64,000 nucleotides of DNA, taken from NCBI GenBank assembly GCA_025808555.1, contig CP075526.1, positions 2,036,712 to 2,100,711 of the forward strand. Reading direction: 5' to 3'. The notes under the pieces are model-generated. The model ran no database searches and had not been told where the DNA came from. It was given only the letters and a program-made list of their open reading frames with translations. Positions 7,950 to 15,589 of this stretch are shown here, piece after piece (position 1 is the first letter of the stretch; each line of letters opens with the position of its first letter). This DNA is from Anaerolineales bacterium. Its GTDB lineage: Bacteria; Chloroflexota; Anaerolineae; Anaerolineales; UBA11579. The translations under genes and the position numbers were made by a program.

Positions 7950-8956
7950 CAGGCACTCTCCGCAGGCAGGGCAGCCAGGCCGCTTTCGATGGCCTGGCCC
8001 AGCGAGCTCAATAGGTTGACTTCAACAGACTGCCGCGCCAGGCGCAGCGCGCTCAGCAGGGCGCGCGAATCAGAGCGGCCATGCGCCACGAACACCAGAC
8101 CGTTCAGGCCCAGCAGCGGCACCGCACCCACTTCGGCCGGGTCCAGGTCTTTGCGCAGGCCGCGGAACGCTGGCCGTGCCAGCAGGCCGCCAATTTTAGT
8201 GATGAACGAAGACATGATCTCTTCGCGCAGGCGTTCGGTGATCAGCTTGGCCACCGCTTCGGCCGATTTCATCAGCACGTTGCCGGTGAATCCGTCGGTG
8301 ACCATCACGTCCGCCTCGCCGCCGAAGAGCTCCTTGCCTTCCATGTTGCCGCGAAAGTTCAGGCCAGCTTTCTCCAGCAGGGGGTAGGTGGCTTTGACCA
8401 GCTCGTTGCCTTTGCCAGCCTCTTCACCGTTGGATAGCAGGCCGATACGCGGGTTCTTGACGCCAAGCATCTTTTCAACATAGACCGAACCGAGCAGCGC
8501 AAATTGCACCAAGTATTCTGGCTTGCATTCGGCATTGGCGCCTACGTCCAGCACGGCACAGCGGCCACCGCTGACCGGGAACAGCGCCGTCAGCGCCGGG
8601 CGTTTGACGCCGCGCAGGCGGCCCAGGCGCGCCAGAGCGATCGCCATCTGGCCGCCAGTGTTGCCGGCGGACACAAAGGCGTGCGCCTTGCCCTCTTTCA
8701 CCAGGTCCATGCCCACGCCCATGCTGTTCTGCATCTTGCGCAGCGAGCCAGGCGAGATGTGGTCGGTCATTTCAAAGACATCCGGGGCATGCACGATCTC
8801 AATGCCGGCTGTGCGGCCAGCCAGGAGTTCGCGAAGGCGCGGCTCGTCGCCTACCAGGTAGAGACCATCGCCGTATTGGCGGGCGTATTCAACCGCAGCC
8901 TCAACTTCGGGGGCAGGGTTGGTATCGCTGCCCATGGCGTCTAAAACAATACGCAT
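7949..8956 (-). CDS. plsX: Phosphate acyltransferase PlsX
   Basis: 335 residues, full length for PlsX, which makes acyl-phosphate from acyl-ACP for phosphatidic acid synthesis. The diagnostic N-terminus MRIVLDAMGSD is followed by DHISPGSLRKMQNSMGVGMD, VSAGNTGG and DVGANAECKPEYLVQFALLG, all PlsX hallmarks. It is a peripheral membrane enzyme acting before PlsY. A GAGGAG site precedes the ATG. Unusually, it is followed by the NERD-like gene rather than fabH/fabD. Confidence 0.96.
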   Translation of the reverse strand: MRIVLDAMGSDTNPAPEVEAAVEYARQYGDGLYLVGDEPRLRELLAGRTAGIEIVHAPDVFEMTDHISPGSLRKMQNSMGVGMDLVKEGKAHAFVSAGNTGGQMAIALARLGRLRGVKRPALTALFPVSGGRCAVLDVGANAECKPEYLVQFALLGSVYVEKMLGVKNPRIGLLSNGEEAGKGNELVKATYPLLEKAGLNFRGNMEGKELFGGEADVMVTDGFTGNVLMKSAEAVAKLITERLREEIMSSFITKIGGLLARPAFRGLRKDLDPAEVGAVPLLGLNGLVFVAHGRSDSRALLSALRLARQSVEVNLLSSLGQAIESGLAALPAESA

Positions 8957-9007
8957 GCATCTCCTCTGAGAATGGGGAAGGGCGAATGCCCGGAATTTTT
9001 GCCCTGC

Positions 9008-9035
9008 TTGACGCGCAGGTTCGGCGCATTATAAT
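9008..9035 (+). promoter_or_regulatory. Promoter of tRNA-Leu
   Basis: TTGACG (9008-9013), 16-base spacer, TATAAT (9030-9035), with the tRNA 5' end ten bases after the -10 box. A near-consensus housekeeping promoter. Confidence 0.8.
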
Positions 9036-9045
9036 ACTGCGTCCC

Positions 9046-9127
9046 GCGCTGGTGCTGGAACTGGTAGACAGGCATGGTTGAGGGCCATGTGCCGCAAGGC
9101 GTGTGGGTTCGATTCCCACCCAGCGCA
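9046..9127 (+). tRNA. tRNA-Leu (anticodon GAG)
   Basis: A complete class II tRNA: acceptor arms GCGCTGG and CCAGCGC pair fully, the T arm is GTGGG-TTCGATT-CCCAC, and a long variable arm (TGCCGCAAGGCGT) marks a type II tRNA. The anticodon loop TTGAGGG is at 9078-9084, with GAG at 9080-9082 reading CUC/CUU leucine codons. The CCA end is not encoded. Confidence 0.93.
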
Positions 9128-9152
9128 CTACGTCTCGCCTAGCGGCGAGAAC

Positions 9153-9278
9153 TTTAGGAGTTTCTACTCGGCTCCGCCGAGCAATGAAACTCCTTTTTGT
9201 TTCCATGCTCGGCTGCTTACGCCGTTTGCTTTTTAGGATTTTCTGCCTGGCTTCGCCGAGCAACGAAACTCCTTTTTG
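9153..9278 (+). repeat. Two 47-bp direct repeats, each able to fold into a terminator-like hairpin
   Basis: Copies at 9153-9199 and 9232-9278 match at 41 of 47 positions with a 79-base period. In copy one AGGAGTTTC (9156-9164) pairs with GAAACTCCT (9186-9194), with an inner CTCGGC/GCCGAG stem, then a T-run: a working terminator shape for the tRNA. Copy two keeps the 3' arm and T-run but its 5' arm is decayed. Confidence 0.75.
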
Positions 9279-9365
9279 CTTTTTACCAAGGCCGGATAGC
9301 GGGTCTTCGTCGCGATCGAGTGGATTATGGATAGAATTGTCATATACACCTGATCGGAGTTCCCC

Positions 9366-9644
9366 ATGTGCCGAAACATTCGTGTCCTCTACAATTTTGA
9401 ACCTCCCACTACTGAAGATGAAGTGCATGCCGCCGCCTTGCAGTTTGTGCGCAAGGTGTCTGGCTACACAAAGCCTTCCAAGGTCAACGAGGCTGCGTTC
9501 GAGCGCGCCGTGCGTGAGGTGGCCAAGGCTACCCACAAGCTGCTCGAGGGGCTGGAGACCAGCGCACCGCCACGTGACCGCGATGTGATCGCCCAGCGCG
9601 CCCGTGAGCGAGCCGCCAAGCGCTACGGATTGGCGGGATCATGA
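9366..9644 (+). CDS. DUF2277 family protein
   Basis: 92 residues starting MCRNIRVLYNFEPP and continuing LQFVRKVSGYTKPSK with an ERAVREVAKAT helix, the pattern of the DUF2277 family. It probably contains no membrane segment. The ribosome binding site CGGAG lies 8 bases upstream. It overlaps the next gene by 4 bases, so the two are translationally coupled. Biochemical role unknown. Confidence 0.88.
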   Translation: MCRNIRVLYNFEPPTTEDEVHAAALQFVRKVSGYTKPSKVNEAAFERAVREVAKATHKLLEGLETSAPPRDRDVIAQRARERAAKRYGLAGS

Positions 9645-10081
9645 AGTACAAGACCACCATTTGGCAGACCGGCAACAACACCGGCATCCCCGTGCCGCCC
9701 GAGGTGCTTGAGGCGCTGGGCGGCGGCAAACGCCCGGCGGTCAAGATCACCATCAATGGCTATAAATACCAGAGCACCGTCGGCGCCATGGACGGGCAGA
9801 GCCTGATCCCGTTCAGCGCCGCTCACCGCGAGGCCAGCGGTCTCAAAGGCGGCGACAAGGTCGAGGTCGCTCTGGTGCTCGACACCGCGCCGCGCACCGT
9901 AGAAGTGCCCAAGGATCTGGCCGCCGCGCTCAAGAAGGCTGGCCTGCAAGCCGCCTATGACGCCAGCGCGCCTTCGGCCAAGAAGGAGTTCGTGCGCCAG
10001 GTGGAGAGCGCCAAAGCCGCCGACACCCGCCAGCGCCGCATTGACAAGATCGTGGCCACCCTGAAGGCCAAGAAGAAATAG
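9641..10081 (+). CDS. DUF1905 / YdeI-OmpD-associated domain protein
   Basis: 146 residues. The N-terminal part (about 1-90) matches DUF1905, a small beta-barrel fold (FSAAHREASGLKGGDKVEVAL). The C-terminal part (about 92-146) matches the YdeI/OmpD-associated helical domain (VPKDLAAALKKAG, KKEFVRQVESAK, RQRRIDKIV). YdeI in E. coli is linked to stress resistance, but no enzyme activity is known. Start overlaps the DUF2277 stop; the next gene follows after one base, giving a three-gene operon. Confidence 0.88.
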   Translation: MKYKTTIWQTGNNTGIPVPPEVLEALGGGKRPAVKITINGYKYQSTVGAMDGQSLIPFSAAHREASGLKGGDKVEVALVLDTAPRTVEVPKDLAAALKKAGLQAAYDASAPSAKKEFVRQVESAKAADTRQRRIDKIVATLKAKKK

Positions 10082-10082
10082 C

Positions 10083-10484
10083 ATGGCGCGCATATTGATG
10101 TTCTTCAGCGCCGGGCTGCTGGGGGCGGCCGGCGTGCTGCTTTCGTTTGCCCCGGAGCTTGGCCTGGCCGCACTGGGCATCAGCCCAAGCCCGGCCACTT
10201 TGCTGCTGGCCCAGGTGGTGGGCGCGCTGTATTTCGCCTTCGCCATGCTGAATTGGATGACCAGAGACAACCCAACCGGAGGCATCTACAACCGCCCGGT
10301 GGTAGTCGCTAACCTGACCCACTTCACGATCGCTGGCCTGGCGATGCTCAAGCTGCTGGGTGGTGATGCCGAGCTTCCCTTTTTGTGGGTGCTGGGCGCG
10401 TTGTATACCGCCATGGCGATCGGCTTTGCCGTCACGCTGTTCACCCATCCATCATTCCCGGCCGCCGGGCAGCCAAAGCCTTGA
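10083..10484 (+). CDS. Four-helix membrane protein of unknown function
   Basis: 133 residues with four hydrophobic segments (about 5-27, 38-58, 74-95, 102-122) and a conserved-looking loop WMTRDNPTGGIYNRPVV between helices 2 and 3. It begins one base after the YdeI-like gene and ends the operon. No named family is recognised with certainty; similar proteins are common hypothetical genes in soil bacteria. Confidence 0.75.
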   Translation: MARILMFFSAGLLGAAGVLLSFAPELGLAALGISPSPATLLLAQVVGALYFAFAMLNWMTRDNPTGGIYNRPVVVANLTHFTIAGLAMLKLLGGDAELPFLWVLGALYTAMAIGFAVTLFTHPSFPAAGQPKP

Positions 10485-10550
10485 TAAGATACGCACATGA
10501 CCATCATGCAGCCATCCATTGGGGCACAGGCATTGTTCAGCTGTGCCTAA
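10485..10550 (+). other. Candidate leaderless 17-codon ORF upstream of nnr, with its -10 box
   Basis: TAAGAT (10485-10490) is followed six bases later by ATG (10497) opening a 17-codon frame (MTIMQPSIGAQALFSCA) that stops at 10550, 28 bases before the nnr start. The -10-to-ATG spacing equals that of other likely leaderless genes in this window. It could be a leader peptide controlling nnr, or chance. Confidence 0.35.
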
Positions 10551-10578
10551 CCTGCTGCTAGGGGAAAAGTCCTTCGAC

Positions 10579-12141
10579 ATGTCCAAGTTAGTTAGTGTTG
10601 CAGAAATGCGCGCCATCGAGCAGGCCGCCGATGAGCTGGGCTTGAGCTATGCGCAAATGCTTGAAAATGCAGGCCGCGAGCTGGCCAACGCGGTCCTTGC
10701 GCATAGCCACAACCGTGAACATACGGCAGTTGCCCTGGTGGGCACCGGCAACAACGGTAGCGACGCTTTGGTTGCGCTGGCTGCTTTGGGCGCCGCGGGT
10801 TGGAAAACGGGCGCGCTGCTGATCGGCAAACGTTTCAGCCATGACGAGTACGTCAAGCGCGCCCGCAAGGCCGGCGCGGTCATCCGCACCCTGGACCACG
10901 ACAATCACGAAAAGCTTGATGAGCATGCCGAGTGGCTGCGCAGCTATGCGGTCGTGCTGGACGGCATTCTGGGCACCGGTGTGCGCGCCCCCGTGCGCGA
11001 GGGGCTTGCGCGCCTGATGGCCGCCATCAAAGCCAACTTTGAGATCATGCAGCCCGCGCCGTACATCGTGGCGGTGGATTGCCCGTCTGGCATGGATTGC
11101 GACACCGGCGAGGTGGCGCTGCAGACCTTGCAAGCCGACCTGACCGTCTGCATGGGCGCCATCAAGGCCGGCATGCTGACGCTGCCCGCTTTTGGCTACC
11201 TGGGCGAACTTGAACTGGCCGATATTGGCATCACCAACCGCATTCGCCAATGGGCGGATATCAAACGCCAGATCATTGATGAAGCGGCCGTGCGCGGCTT
11301 CCTGCCGGCGCGGCCGCTGGGCGCCCATAAGGGCACCTTCGGCAGCCTGCTGGTTGTGGCCGGCTCGCTGCAATACCCCGGTGCGGCCTTGCTGGCTGGG
11401 CGGGCAGCGTACCGAAGCGGGGTCGGGCTGGTGCAGATGGCGGTGTCGAAGCAGGTGCAGCCTTTGCTGGCCGGGCACCTGCCGGAAGCCACCTGGCTGC
11501 CGCTGCCCTCGCAAGATGGCAGCTTTGGCCCCACGGCCACTAAGCCCATCTCCGCCGCGTTGGAGAACATGAGCGCGCTGCTGCTCGGCCCCGGTCTGGG
11601 TCTCACCGAAGGCACGGGCGAATTCGTAGGCAAGCTGCTCAAAGAGACACTGCCGCCGCTGGTTGTAGATGCTGACGGTTTGAAGCTGCTGGCGGCCTAC
11701 AAAGATTGGCACCGCCGCTTTTCGCTGGATGCGGTACTGACCCCGCACCCCGGCGAGATGGCCATCCTCACTGGGCTGACGGTGGCCGAGATCCAGCGCA
11801 ATCGCATTGAGATCGCCGAGCAATATGCCAAGGCCTGGCACCAGGTGGTGGTGCTCAAGGGCGCATTCACCGTGGTGGCCGCGCCGGATGGGCGCAGCGC
11901 CACGCTGCCGCTGGCTACGCCCGCCTTGGCGCGGGCTGGCACTGGCGATGTACTTGCGGGCCTGATCGCCGGCCTGCGCGCCCAGAGCGCTGTCCATGCG
12001 GGCCGCGCGTTCGAGGCGGCCTGCGCGGGGGTGTGGCTGCACGGCCAGGCCGGCCTGCGTGCCGCCGCCCAGCGGGGCACGGCGGCTGTGCTGGCCAGCG
12101 ACCTGCTTGAGCACCTGCCAGTGATGGACGGGCTGGGTTAA
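10579..12141 (+). CDS. nnr: Bifunctional NAD(P)H-hydrate repair enzyme (epimerase + dehydratase)
   Basis: 520 residues from the ATG at 10579 (MSKLVSVAEMRAIEQAADEL), the usual YjeF start; the frame is open further upstream but that part looks non-coding. The N-terminal epimerase domain (about 1-220) has MLENAGRELA, GTGNNGSDALVALAAL and the DGILGTGVRAPVR turn. The C-terminal ADP-dependent dehydratase domain (about 235-520) has HKGTFGSLLVVAGS, VDADGLKLLA, LTPHPGEMAIL and RAGTGDVLAGLIAGLRAQ. It repairs NADHX and NADPHX, hydrated damage forms of the cofactors. Single gene, ending in a tandem repeat. Confidence 0.95.
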   Translation: MSKLVSVAEMRAIEQAADELGLSYAQMLENAGRELANAVLAHSHNREHTAVALVGTGNNGSDALVALAALGAAGWKTGALLIGKRFSHDEYVKRARKAGAVIRTLDHDNHEKLDEHAEWLRSYAVVLDGILGTGVRAPVREGLARLMAAIKANFEIMQPAPYIVAVDCPSGMDCDTGEVALQTLQADLTVCMGAIKAGMLTLPAFGYLGELELADIGITNRIRQWADIKRQIIDEAAVRGFLPARPLGAHKGTFGSLLVVAGSLQYPGAALLAGRAAYRSGVGLVQMAVSKQVQPLLAGHLPEATWLPLPSQDGSFGPTATKPISAALENMSALLLGPGLGLTEGTGEFVGKLLKETLPPLVVDADGLKLLAAYKDWHRRFSLDAVLTPHPGEMAILTGLTVAEIQRNRIEIAEQYAKAWHQVVVLKGAFTVVAAPDGRSATLPLATPALARAGTGDVLAGLIAGLRAQSAVHAGRAFEAACAGVWLHGQAGLRAAAQRGTAAVLASDLLEHLPVMDGLG

Positions 12142-12219
12142 AACTTTTACCCGTAAGGTTAAAACTTTTCCCCGTAAAGTTTGCACTTTTAACTTCCCGA
12201 CGAATTGGTTAAAACTTTT
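12136..12219 (+). repeat. GGTTAAAACTTTT repeats at the end of nnr
   Basis: Three copies of GGTTAAAACTTTT at 12136, 12157 and 12207. The first two belong to a 21-bp tandem unit (20 of 21 bases identical, 12136-12177). The first copy contains the nnr stop codon. No coding in this stretch. Confidence 0.75.
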
Positions 12220-12347
12220 TTGCATCCCATGCTTCGGCGCGCGAATGTAGCAGAGTTTGGGCGCGGAGCTATGGTTTGGGGATGGCTGTCAAGGAAGTGG
12301 ATTGCACCTCAGGGATCTAGAGCTTGCTGTACCAATTTGGCCTAGGC

Positions 12348-12367
12348 GGGCGCAGCATGCTGCGCCC
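12348..12367. repeat. Perfect 20-base palindrome
   Basis: GGGCGCAGCATGCTGCGCCC is self-complementary over all 20 bases. It lies just before the longer palindromic element at 12378-12501 and has no T-run, so it is more like a repeat-family member than a terminator. Confidence 0.65.
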
Positions 12368-12377
12368 CTACATCTTC

Positions 12378-12501
12378 CGTCATTGCGGGGAGTGCGCTAC
12401 GAAGTAGCGCCGACGAAGCAATCGCCAGGCTAGTTAGCAAATCCAAATTGGGGATTGCTTCGTTGCTTGGCGGCTACGCCGCCGCACTCCTCACAATGAC
12501 G
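12378..12501. mobile_element. Modular palindromic element, intergenic copy A
   Basis: 124 bp bounded by CGTCATTGCGGGGAGTGCG and CGCACTCCTCACAATGACG (17 of 19 bases complementary). Inside each end is a small hairpin (GCGCTAC/GTAGCGC; GGCGGC/GCCGCC), then the boxes GAAGCAATC and GATTGCTTC, then a variable centre. It has no coding capacity. Related copies lie at 17645-17767 and, in coding sequence, at 52994-53106. It resembles a MITE or REP-type element. Confidence 0.75.
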
Positions 12502-12513
12502 AAAACGAGAACA

Positions 12514-12542
12514 AAAAAGACCCGGCCTTGCCGGGTCTTTTT
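12514..12542. terminator. Terminator after the YtxH gene
   Basis: 13-bp stem (12514-12526 with 12530-12542), loop CTT, A-run and T-run on the two sides. It ends the minus-strand YtxH gene and could stop plus-strand read-through. Confidence 0.85.
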
Positions 12543-12558
12543 ATTTGCTGCGTTGTGC

Positions 12559-12921
12559 TTAGTTGGCTGCGCTCTTGGGAGACTTCTTGGCGGCCTCGAT
12601 GGCGGCTTCGCCACGTGCCTTCAAGTCCTCTGCCTGGTTGCGCAGGCCAGCCGTGCGCTCCTTGGCGTACTTGGTCACCTCGTCAGCGCGCTCTTTGGCC
12701 ATCTTGGTCAGCTCATCGGCGCGGGCACGGGCGTCAGCCGCGGCCTGCTCCAGGCTTTCGCTGGCCTGGTCGCGCAGCTCAATGCTGCGGTCGCGGATGA
12801 TGCGACGGGTCTCCTCGCCGGAGTGGGGGGCGGTGAGCAGGGCCACAGCCGCACCCACCAGGCCGCCTACCAGCAGGCCGGACAAGAAGCTGCTAAATTC
12901 ACTACCACTTCGATCAGACAT
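12559..12921 (-). CDS. YtxH domain-containing protein
   Basis: 120 residues. A Gly/Ala-rich hydrophobic helix near the N-terminus (SFLSGLLVGGLVGAAVALLTAP, about 11-32) is followed by HSGEETRR, the YtxH hallmark, and then a long charged heptad-like helix rich in Ala, Glu, Arg and Lys to the C-terminus. Such proteins are membrane-anchored coiled coils linked to general stress in Firmicutes; the molecular role is unknown. AAAGGAG supports the start. It lies 19 bases after the next membrane protein gene and may be cotranscribed with it. Confidence 0.88.
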   Translation of the reverse strand: MSDRSGSEFSSFLSGLLVGGLVGAAVALLTAPHSGEETRRIIRDRSIELRDQASESLEQAAADARARADELTKMAKERADEVTKYAKERTAGLRNQAEDLKARGEAAIEAAKKSPKSAAN

Positions 12922-12940
12922 AATTAATCTCCTTTAGATA

Positions 12941-13369
12941 TCACTTGCGGCGGCCAAAGTTCAACATATCCAATGCCCGGCGGGCTGCCGCCAAACCCGC
13001 ATTAACCTTAACGACAGGCTCCACCAAATTGTCGCTCAGGAAACGAGCGGTTCCGCGCAGCGTGTTGGCTGCCTCGCTGGCGGAGTCAATGATGGGACGG
13101 ACCTCGTTTTGCAGCAGGTTGAGCAGCTGCGCCAGCTGGAACAGCAGGATCACCAGCGCCAGGCCAATGATCATGAACTCAAATGCCACAAGAATGATGA
13201 CGATGTCTCGAATGGTCTCGGTGGGGGCGCCAGGTTGCAGCAGGAAGTAGACCGCCGCAGCCAGGGCACCGATAAATAACACTGCCAGCACCCCTAAGCC
13301 AATAAGCAATCCCTTGGACGGGCCGGCAGCCTCCCCAGTGTAGCTTTCAGTCGAGAATTCGTCTGTCAT
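12941..13369 (-). CDS. Two-helix membrane protein with C-terminal amphipathic helices
   Basis: 142 residues from ATG 13369 (MTDEFSTES), chosen because GTAGGA and a TATAAT box (13388-13393) lie just upstream and because the longer frame before it is non-coding. Two membrane helices (about 20-44 and 54-80) are followed by a helical tail with LLNLLQNEVRPIIDSASEAA and ARFLSDNLVEPVVKV, typical of small proteins next to YtxH genes (DUF948-like). It may work with the YtxH protein as an envelope stress pair. Confidence 0.75.
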   Translation of the reverse strand: MTDEFSTESYTGEAAGPSKGLLIGLGVLAVLFIGALAAAVYFLLQPGAPTETIRDIVIILVAFEFMIIGLALVILLFQLAQLLNLLQNEVRPIIDSASEAANTLRGTARFLSDNLVEPVVKVNAGLAAARRALDMLNFGRRK

Positions 13370-13387
13370 TTGTCCTACCCAAAGGCG

Positions 13388-13393
13388 ATTATA
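13388..13393 (-). promoter_or_regulatory. -10 box of the 142-residue membrane protein gene
   Basis: TATAAT on the minus strand, 18 bases before the ATG, leaving room for a short leader with GTAGGA. Confidence 0.5.
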
Positions 13394-13454
13394 CCGCCCA
13401 GGCGTTAGCGTTTTATTTGATTTGTTTAACGCTGCGTGAGTGTTGTGTGGGGTG

Positions 13455-14738
13455 TTAGGGTTGGCTTTGCCACTCAGTGACGCTGTCTTGCACTTGCTGC
13501 GTGTTTGGCTGATTGCCAACCACGCTGCGCGTGCCGGTCTGCACCTCAGGCTGGGTGCAGGCCGCGTCTCGGCAGTAACGATATTCGAGCGGCTCGGCAA
13601 AGTTGGTGGGGCTGTACAGCACGTAGGCATGGCGGCCGCCGCCCAGGTTCCACATCGGCAGCGCCGTGGCCCAGTCCAGCAGCTTGAACTGCAGATAGAC
13701 CGGGCTGCCATCATCCGGCGCGGTCAGGTCGAACCAGATCGGGCCGCTGCCGCCGCCGGCGCTCCATTCTTGCAAATTGTCACGTACGGTTAGCTGGGTA
13801 GTGCCGGCGGGAATGATGAGCTGGCGCAGCACAAAATTACCGTCGGTGTAATGCTCAGCATTCCACAAGCCATCGCCCAGGGTGTACTTGTAGCGCAGGT
13901 CGGTGCCGGTGGGCAGCTCCAGCGTCAGGGAATAGCCGCCATCATGGGCGCTCAACACTGGCTGGCCGGCCATGGCGCCCAGGTTGCCCAGCAGGTACAC
14001 CGGCACGCCGCTGGGGTTGCTGGCATGCGGGAGCACGATAAAGGTCACTTGGGCCATCTCGGCTGCCTGCAGCTGGATGCTGGCCGGCGTTTGCGAGTTG
14101 GCTGCCACCAGGGCGCCTTGCTGGAAGCTTTGGTGCCGCCCAGTCGGGTCGGTCACCACGATGTTGTGCAGGCCCTGGGTCAGCCCGTCGAAGAAAAAGT
14201 TACCCTCCGCATCCGTGACGGCTTGCAGGCCAGACGCGCGCAGGAGGATGCCCGCCAGCGGCTCGCCGCTGGTGGCAGTCACCTGGCCCGCCACCTGGCC
14301 GGTGGTTAGCTGGCTGGGCTGGTCGGCCCAGGCGGCGATGAGGTCATGCACCACATGCCCGGCGCCGGTCACCAGGAAGGTGCGATACAGCAGCGGCTGG
14401 CCACTGGCGCTCACTTCGTCAACGCTGCCGCTTACGCTGAGGCGGGTAAAGCGATAGGTCAACAAGGTGCCGGGGGGCACCGAGAGCGTGGCGGCGAAAC
14501 TGCCCGTGCCGCTGGGCTGCATATTGATGGTCTCGCTGTTGAAACTGATGCCGGTCACCGTATCCACAATGTTCAGCTGTACTGGCTCGCCGGTGGGCGA
14601 GCCTTGCGGCGTGAGCACGTTGAGCACCACTTGCACCGAGGCGGGCAGCTTGAACTCGGTGGCGGGCGCGGTCTGAGGCTGGCCGGCGCAGCCGACCAGC
14701 AGCAGGAAGCACAAAGCGAGTAGCAGGGTTCGTTTCAT
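13455..14738 (-). CDS. Multidomain lipoprotein with carboxypeptidase-regulatory-like and CBM20-like domains
   Basis: 427 residues. Start 14738 is set by a clear signal peptide with lipobox (LLLVGC, Cys17) and by its one-base overlap (TAATG) with tatC. After a beta-rich region (about 25-140) comes a carboxypeptidase-regulatory-like domain (GQVAGQVTATSGEPLAGILL to GLHNIVVTDP, about 145-205), then a segment like starch-binding/glycogen-branching CBM modules (VYLLGNLGAM ... LRYKYTLGDGLWNAE, about 230-320). Predicted surface protein; sugar binding is an inference. It may depend on the neighbouring Tat genes only by position, since its signal peptide lacks a twin-arginine motif. Confidence 0.78.
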   Translation of the reverse strand: MKRTLLLALCFLLLVGCAGQPQTAPATEFKLPASVQVVLNVLTPQGSPTGEPVQLNIVDTVTGISFNSETINMQPSGTGSFAATLSVPPGTLLTYRFTRLSVSGSVDEVSASGQPLLYRTFLVTGAGHVVHDLIAAWADQPSQLTTGQVAGQVTATSGEPLAGILLRASGLQAVTDAEGNFFFDGLTQGLHNIVVTDPTGRHQSFQQGALVAANSQTPASIQLQAAEMAQVTFIVLPHASNPSGVPVYLLGNLGAMAGQPVLSAHDGGYSLTLELPTGTDLRYKYTLGDGLWNAEHYTDGNFVLRQLIIPAGTTQLTVRDNLQEWSAGGGSGPIWFDLTAPDDGSPVYLQFKLLDWATALPMWNLGGGRHAYVLYSPTNFAEPLEYRYCRDAACTQPEVQTGTRSVVGNQPNTQQVQDSVTEWQSQP

Positions 14739-15589
14739 TATTTGGCCAGGCGGCGCGCCCGCTGGCGTTGGGCCAGCGAGGCCGTGCCGACGCTTATAAA
14801 GTATAGAGCAACAAGGGGTGCCCACACCAGCAGCATATTGATCGGGTCTACCGTGGGGGTAATGGCCGCCGCCAGCACGGCCAGTACCACCACGGCGATG
14901 CGCCAGTTGGCGCTCAGCCAGCGGGCGGGCAGCAGGCCCATCGCGGCCAGCACGAACGACAACAGCGGGAACTCGAAGGCGATCCCGATCCAGAACATGA
15001 GCCCGGTGGCAAAGGCCACATAAGAGGCCGGGCGCACCTGGGTGGGAATATCCATGAAATTCACAAGAAAGGTAACGGCGGGCGGCAGCAAAACGTAATA
15101 GGTGAATATCAGGCCGGCGGCGAAGAGCACCAACACCAGCGGGATGGCAAACAGGCCAATCAGGCGCGAACGGCGGGTAAGCCCGGGCGCAATGAACTGC
15201 AACAGCTCGAAGGCGATATAGGGAAGACTGATCGCGAAGGCGGTGAAGAAGGTCACCCGCATCACTACGCCTACCGGCTCGGTGACATCCACGGCTTCGA
15301 GAGCGGCGATGCCCCCGATCGGCGCAGCCAGCCAATCCAGGATGACCGGCGCAAACTGGAAGGTGACGAAGGATGCGAGGACAAGCACCAGCACCGAGCG
15401 CATCAGGTGGCCGCGCAGCGCGGCCAGGTGGGCCAGCACATCGCCGGGGTTGGCGATGGCCTTTTGCACCGTCTCGCCCAGCGGGGTGTCCTGCGGATCA
15501 GGCGCAAAGAAGGGCTGCAGCGGGCGGAACAGCCAGCGCAGCGGGGCGGTGAGGATGCGCCACACGCGCCCAAAGAAGCGGCGTATCAC
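14738..15589 (-). CDS. tatC: Sec-independent translocase subunit TatC
   Basis: 283 residues, six membrane helices. The family pattern is clear: HLAALRGHLMRSVLVLVLASF at the first helix, SLPYIAFELLQFIAPGLTRRSR in the first cytosolic/periplasmic loops, FEFPLLSFVLAAMGLL, and ITPTVDPINMLLVWAPLVALY at the end. TatC recognises twin-arginine signal peptides. An N-terminal extension of about 50 residues with a basic, aromatic start precedes the core. It overlaps the upstream tatA/B gene by 4 bases. Confidence 0.95.
   Translation of the reverse strand: MIRRFFGRVWRILTAPLRWLFRPLQPFFAPDPQDTPLGETVQKAIANPGDVLAHLAALRGHLMRSVLVLVLASFVTFQFAPVILDWLAAPIGGIAALEAVDVTEPVGVVMRVTFFTAFAISLPYIAFELLQFIAPGLTRRSRLIGLFAIPLVLVLFAAGLIFTYYVLLPPAVTFLVNFMDIPTQVRPASYVAFATGLMFWIGIAFEFPLLSFVLAAMGLLPARWLSANWRIAVVVLAVLAAAITPTVDPINMLLVWAPLVALYFISVGTASLAQRQRARRLAK

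Noticed and set aside
8901-9536. A 211-codon minus-strand ORF across the tRNA-Leu region
   Set aside because: It reads through the tRNA and its hairpins; the piece with GIEPTR is the usual false protein from an antisense tRNA-Leu.
10588-12225. A 545-codon minus-strand ORF opposite nnr
   Set aside because: It is antisense to a fully recognisable gene; long shadow frames are common in GC-rich DNA, and the product has no domain and a His/Gln/Arg-rich composition.
13370-13714. N-terminal extension of the 142-residue membrane protein gene
   Set aside because: The extension is antisense to the end of the lipoprotein gene at 13455 and is rich in Arg, Cys and Ser; a TATAAT box and binding site favour the start at 13369.
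14739-15335. N-terminal extension of the multidomain lipoprotein
   Set aside because: It lies in another frame of tatC; the signal peptide and lipobox fix the start at 14738.
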